Shown here piece after piece: positions 61,796 through 64,000 of a stretch of 64,000 nt of DNA; the stretch's first letter is position 1; the number at the start of each line of letters is the position of its first letter. The notes under the pieces were generated by a model, which worked only from the letters and a program-made list of their open reading frames with translations, was not told where the DNA came from and did not search any database. The stretch is taken from NCBI GenBank assembly GCA_036652035.1, contig JAVVWR010000005.1, positions 7,344 to 71,343 of the forward strand, written 5' to 3'. A program made the position numbers and the translations under genes. Source of the DNA: JAEZVV01 sp036652035. Lineage in GTDB: Bacteria > Pseudomonadota > Gammaproteobacteria > Burkholderiales > Burkholderiaceae_F.

Positions 61796-62896
61796 ATGGA
61801 CACCAGAATTCAATCCACTTTCGAAACCTTGCACGCGACGCCTGAGCTGGGCTTTGCCGAGTTCAAAACTTCGGCCTGGCTCGCCGAAAGAATCCAGGCG
61901 GCGGGCTTCGATGTGACGAGCGGAATCGCCGGTACCGGCATCGTCGCCACCCTGAGGGGCGCTGCGCCCGGCCCGGTGGTCGCGGTTCGCGCCGACATGG
62001 ACGCTCTGCCGCACACGGTTGACGGCGAAAAGATCAAGGTCCACTCCTGCGGCCACGACGCCAACTGCACCATGGTGCTGACCATGGCGCAGGAGATTGC
62101 CAAGGCGGGGCTGGCGCGCGGCACGCTCAAGGTGATCTTCCAGCCGGCCGAGGAAACGCTGTTTGGCTCGATGAAGATGATCGAAGCCGGCGTGATCGAC
62201 GACGTTGATGTTCTGCTCGGCATCCACCTGCGTCCCGAGCAGGAAGCCCGCCTCGGCCAGGCCACGCCCGCGCTGTGCCACGGCGGCAGCGCCATGATGA
62301 AGGCCAGGATCAGCGGCAAGGTCGCCCACGGCGCCCGCCCGCACCTGGGCATCAACGCGATCAACGCCGCGGCGGCTGCGGTGCAGGCGGTCAACGCCGT
62401 GGTCGCCAACCCCGCCGAGCCCTGGAGCTGCAAGGTCACCCAGCTGCGCGCCGGCGGCGAGGTGATCAACATGATTCCCGAGACGGCCGAGATGGCGCTC
62501 GACATCCGCGCCGCCCGCAACGAGACCATGGCTTCGATCCTCAAGCAGGTCGAAAACGCGATCCGCTGCGGCGCCGGCACGGTCGGCGCGACGGTCGAGT
62601 TCGAAATGCTTGGCGATGTGCCGGGCGCGGATTACAGCGACGAGATCACCGAGGTGGCGCGCGAAGCGATCCGTGAAGTGCTGGGCGAGGCCGGCCTGCT
62701 CGCCCCCATCGTTACTCCCGGCGCGGATGACTTTCACCGCTACAAGATTGCCAAGCCCAGTCTCAAGGCCGGCTTTGTCGGCCTGGGCGCCAACCTCACC
62801 CCCGGCCTGCACGACCCGAAGATGAGCTTCGACCGCGCGGCGCTGGCCGATGGCACGAAGATTCTGGTTGCGATGGTCAATAAGCTCACCGCCTGA
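61796..62896 (+). CDS. M20-family amidohydrolase (M20D, AmhX-like)
   Basis: This is a 366-residue dinuclear metal amidohydrolase of the hippurate/IAA-amino-acid hydrolase type. The metal ligands expected for M20D are visible: Cys and His in VHSCGHDANC, Glu in FQPAEETL, His in LLGIHLRPE and the C-terminal His in TPGLHDPKMSFD. The dimerisation domain is inserted at about 165-275. It probably cleaves N-acyl amino acids or small amides; the substrate cannot be told. It is monocistronic with its own bidirectional terminator. Confidence 0.88.
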   Translation: MDTRIQSTFETLHATPELGFAEFKTSAWLAERIQAAGFDVTSGIAGTGIVATLRGAAPGPVVAVRADMDALPHTVDGEKIKVHSCGHDANCTMVLTMAQEIAKAGLARGTLKVIFQPAEETLFGSMKMIEAGVIDDVDVLLGIHLRPEQEARLGQATPALCHGGSAMMKARISGKVAHGARPHLGINAINAAAAAVQAVNAVVANPAEPWSCKVTQLRAGGEVINMIPETAEMALDIRAARNETMASILKQVENAIRCGAGTVGATVEFEMLGDVPGADYSDEITEVAREAIREVLGEAGLLAPIVTPGADDFHRYKIAKPSLKAGFVGLGANLTPGLHDPKMSFDRAALADGTKILVAMVNKLTA

Positions 62897-62916
62897 TCTG
62901 CGTGTGAGGCGATAGG

Positions 62917-62946
62917 AAAAGGGCGGCCCGCGGGCCGCCCTTTATT
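62917..62946. terminator. Bidirectional terminator between amidohydrolase and TsdA
   Basis: AAAGGGCGGCCCG followed directly by CGGGCCGCCCTTT is a perfect 13-base palindrome with A and T runs outside on both strands. It lies between the two convergent stops (62896 and 62964) and can serve both. Confidence 0.92.
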
Positions 62947-62963
62947 TGCATCGGGCAAGTCGA

Positions 62964-63890
62964 TCAAGGCCGGGTCTGGATCCGGTAGCTGCCCGGCACG
63001 ATGCGCTGGGTCTGCTCGACCACGCCGGAGTCATAAACCCCCATTTGATTGGCCGGCGGCAGGTGGTCTTTGAGAACGAAGGCGGGGCGCGGCTGGCTAT
63101 CGACAAAGGCGGCGATGTCGCGCGCATCGGCGTCGGTGACCGGCCCTGCGTACTGCGCCATGGCCGTGGAAATGAAGGTGGCAAGCTTTTGCCAGTCGGC
63201 CAGCCCCGCGCCGGCATTGAAGCTGCGCGGCCCCCAGATCGGCGGGAAGGTCATCATCCCGCCGCCCATCATTCCCCCTCCCATCATTCCCCCACCCATC
63301 ATGCCGCCGCCCATGCCTTGGCCGTCAGCGCCGTGGCAGCCGGCGCAGCGCTGCGAATACAAGGCCTGGCCGCGCTGCGGATTGGATTGCTTCCAGAACG
63401 CCTCGTCGCCGCGAAGAATCCATTTCATTGAGAGCGGCCCCAGCGGCGCGGCCGGGTTCATCTTCATTGGCAGGCCCGCCGAGAGCGAGCTGATGTAGGC
63501 GGTGAGCGCGGTCAGAACCGCGCTGCCCAGCGGCGGGTGAATGCCGTTCTGGCTGCGCATGAAACAGTCGGCGATCCGGCTCTCCAGAGTCAGCACGGCC
63601 TGGTCGCGCGGCGAATACGCGGGATAGGCGGTGGCGCTGCCAACCAGCGACGGCCCATGCAGACTGGTGCCGCTCGCCAGGTGGCAGGAGGTGCAGTTGA
63701 GCGCGTTCTGCGCGCCGACATAGGGCTGGCTGAGCGGATGGACCGCGGTGTGGTCGAAGATTTCCTTGCCCATGCGGACCACGGCGTCGAGCTCGCCACC
63801 GGGCGACTGGGACCAGGCGGGCAGCGCGGATAGGGTGCACGCGGCAGCGGTGAGTGCGCTGCGCAACAGAACGAAGGCGCGGGTCTTCAT
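62964..63890 (-). CDS. tsdA: TsdA-like dihaem thiosulfate dehydrogenase with Met-Gly insert
   Basis: This is a 308-residue periplasmic dihaem cytochrome. It has a signal peptide (MKTRAFVLLRSALTAAAC, ending LPAWSQ), haem 1 at C66-T-S-C-H70 and haem 2 at C182-A-G-C-H186. C109 in RIADCFMRSQNG lies 43 residues after the first haem Cys, exactly the spacing of the haem-ligating Cys in Allochromatium TsdA. FPPIWGPRSFNAGAGL after haem 2 is also typical. TsdA joins two thiosulfates to tetrathionate or runs in reverse. Directly after haem 2 there is an unusual insert with nine Met and Gly spacers (193-213). AAGGAG supports ATG 63890. No sox genes are in the window. Confidence 0.87.
   Translation of the reverse strand: MKTRAFVLLRSALTAAACTLSALPAWSQSPGGELDAVVRMGKEIFDHTAVHPLSQPYVGAQNALNCTSCHLASGTSLHGPSLVGSATAYPAYSPRDQAVLTLESRIADCFMRSQNGIHPPLGSAVLTALTAYISSLSAGLPMKMNPAAPLGPLSMKWILRGDEAFWKQSNPQRGQALYSQRCAGCHGADGQGMGGGMMGGGMMGGGMMGGGMMTFPPIWGPRSFNAGAGLADWQKLATFISTAMAQYAGPVTDADARDIAAFVDSQPRPAFVLKDHLPPANQMGVYDSGVVEQTQRIVPGSYRIQTRP
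63252..63314 (-). repeat. Four 15-base tandem units encoding Gly-Gly-Gly-Met-Met
   Basis: Inside tsdA, the coding strand repeats a GGN-GGN-GGN-ATG-ATG unit four times with third-base variation, preceded by one more ATG. Codon-level variation shows selection or age rather than a fresh duplication. The repeat number is likely to vary between strains. Confidence 0.85.
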
Positions 63891-64000
63891 CGGGAGCTCC
63901 TTGGATCCGGGCCGCCGACGGATGCGGCAGCCTCTGGGCGGATTCTCGGGGTTGGCGCGGGCGGCGATGAAGGAAGGCCGCCCGCAACGAGACACGGGCT

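Overview
The window is GC-rich bacterial chromosome. Its gene order and protein types point to a betaproteobacterium, most likely of the order Burkholderiales: dapD-dapC-queF against smc-zipA-ligA, map-glnD against rpsB-tsf-pyrH-frr-uppS-cdsA-dxr-rseP-bamA-skp-lpxD-fabZ-lpxA-lpxB-rnhB, then ppsR/ppsA and guaB-guaA. No rRNA, tRNA, prophage or CRISPR array was found. Species cannot be named from the sequence alone.

Region 1 (1-14.9 kb) is core housekeeping: the 5' end of a pilus-retraction ATPase (pilU), lysine and queuosine genes, SMC condensin, ZipA, NAD-dependent DNA ligase, methylthioinosine phosphorylase, peptide deformylase, and the nitrogen sensor GlnD next to methionine aminopeptidase. 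Region 2 (14.9-30.1 kb) is one long rightward run for translation, UMP synthesis, isoprenoid and phospholipid synthesis, outer-membrane assembly and lipid A synthesis. It opens with a sigma70-like promoter and a structured rpsB leader. Region 3 (30.1-43.5 kb) holds PEP synthase and its regulator, an NfeD/stomatin pair, a CBS/DUF294 protein with a DnaQ-like exonuclease, smpB, ratA-rnfH, and guaB-guaA.

Region 4 (43.5-64 kb) is the more individual part. It has a decayed IS5-type transposase fragment, a TadA tRNA deaminase with an extra N-terminal DUF2087-like domain, an LD-carboxypeptidase, a hybrid histidine kinase converging on a NarL-type regulator, and purT. Two paralogous mini cytochromes c follow that lack the usual methionine ligand. 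Next comes a compact leftward operon for a complete V/A-type ATPase (G/H-like, C, I, K, F, E, A, B, D) whose last gene, translationally coupled, is a RatA-like START protein. Upstream of the ATPase is an orphan-looking HypX, the aerobic CO-ligand-forming hydrogenase maturase. The window ends with an M20 amidohydrolase and a TsdA-like thiosulfate dehydrogenase carrying a Met-Gly repeat insert.

Taken together the accessory genes suggest respiratory and energetic flexibility: possible hydrogen and thiosulfate oxidation, extra periplasmic electron carriers and a second rotary ATPase. No wholly new system is proven. The strongest leads are the RatA-like protein coupled to the V-type ATPase, the probably His-ligated cytochrome pair, the DUF2087-TadA fusion and the Met-rich TsdA.
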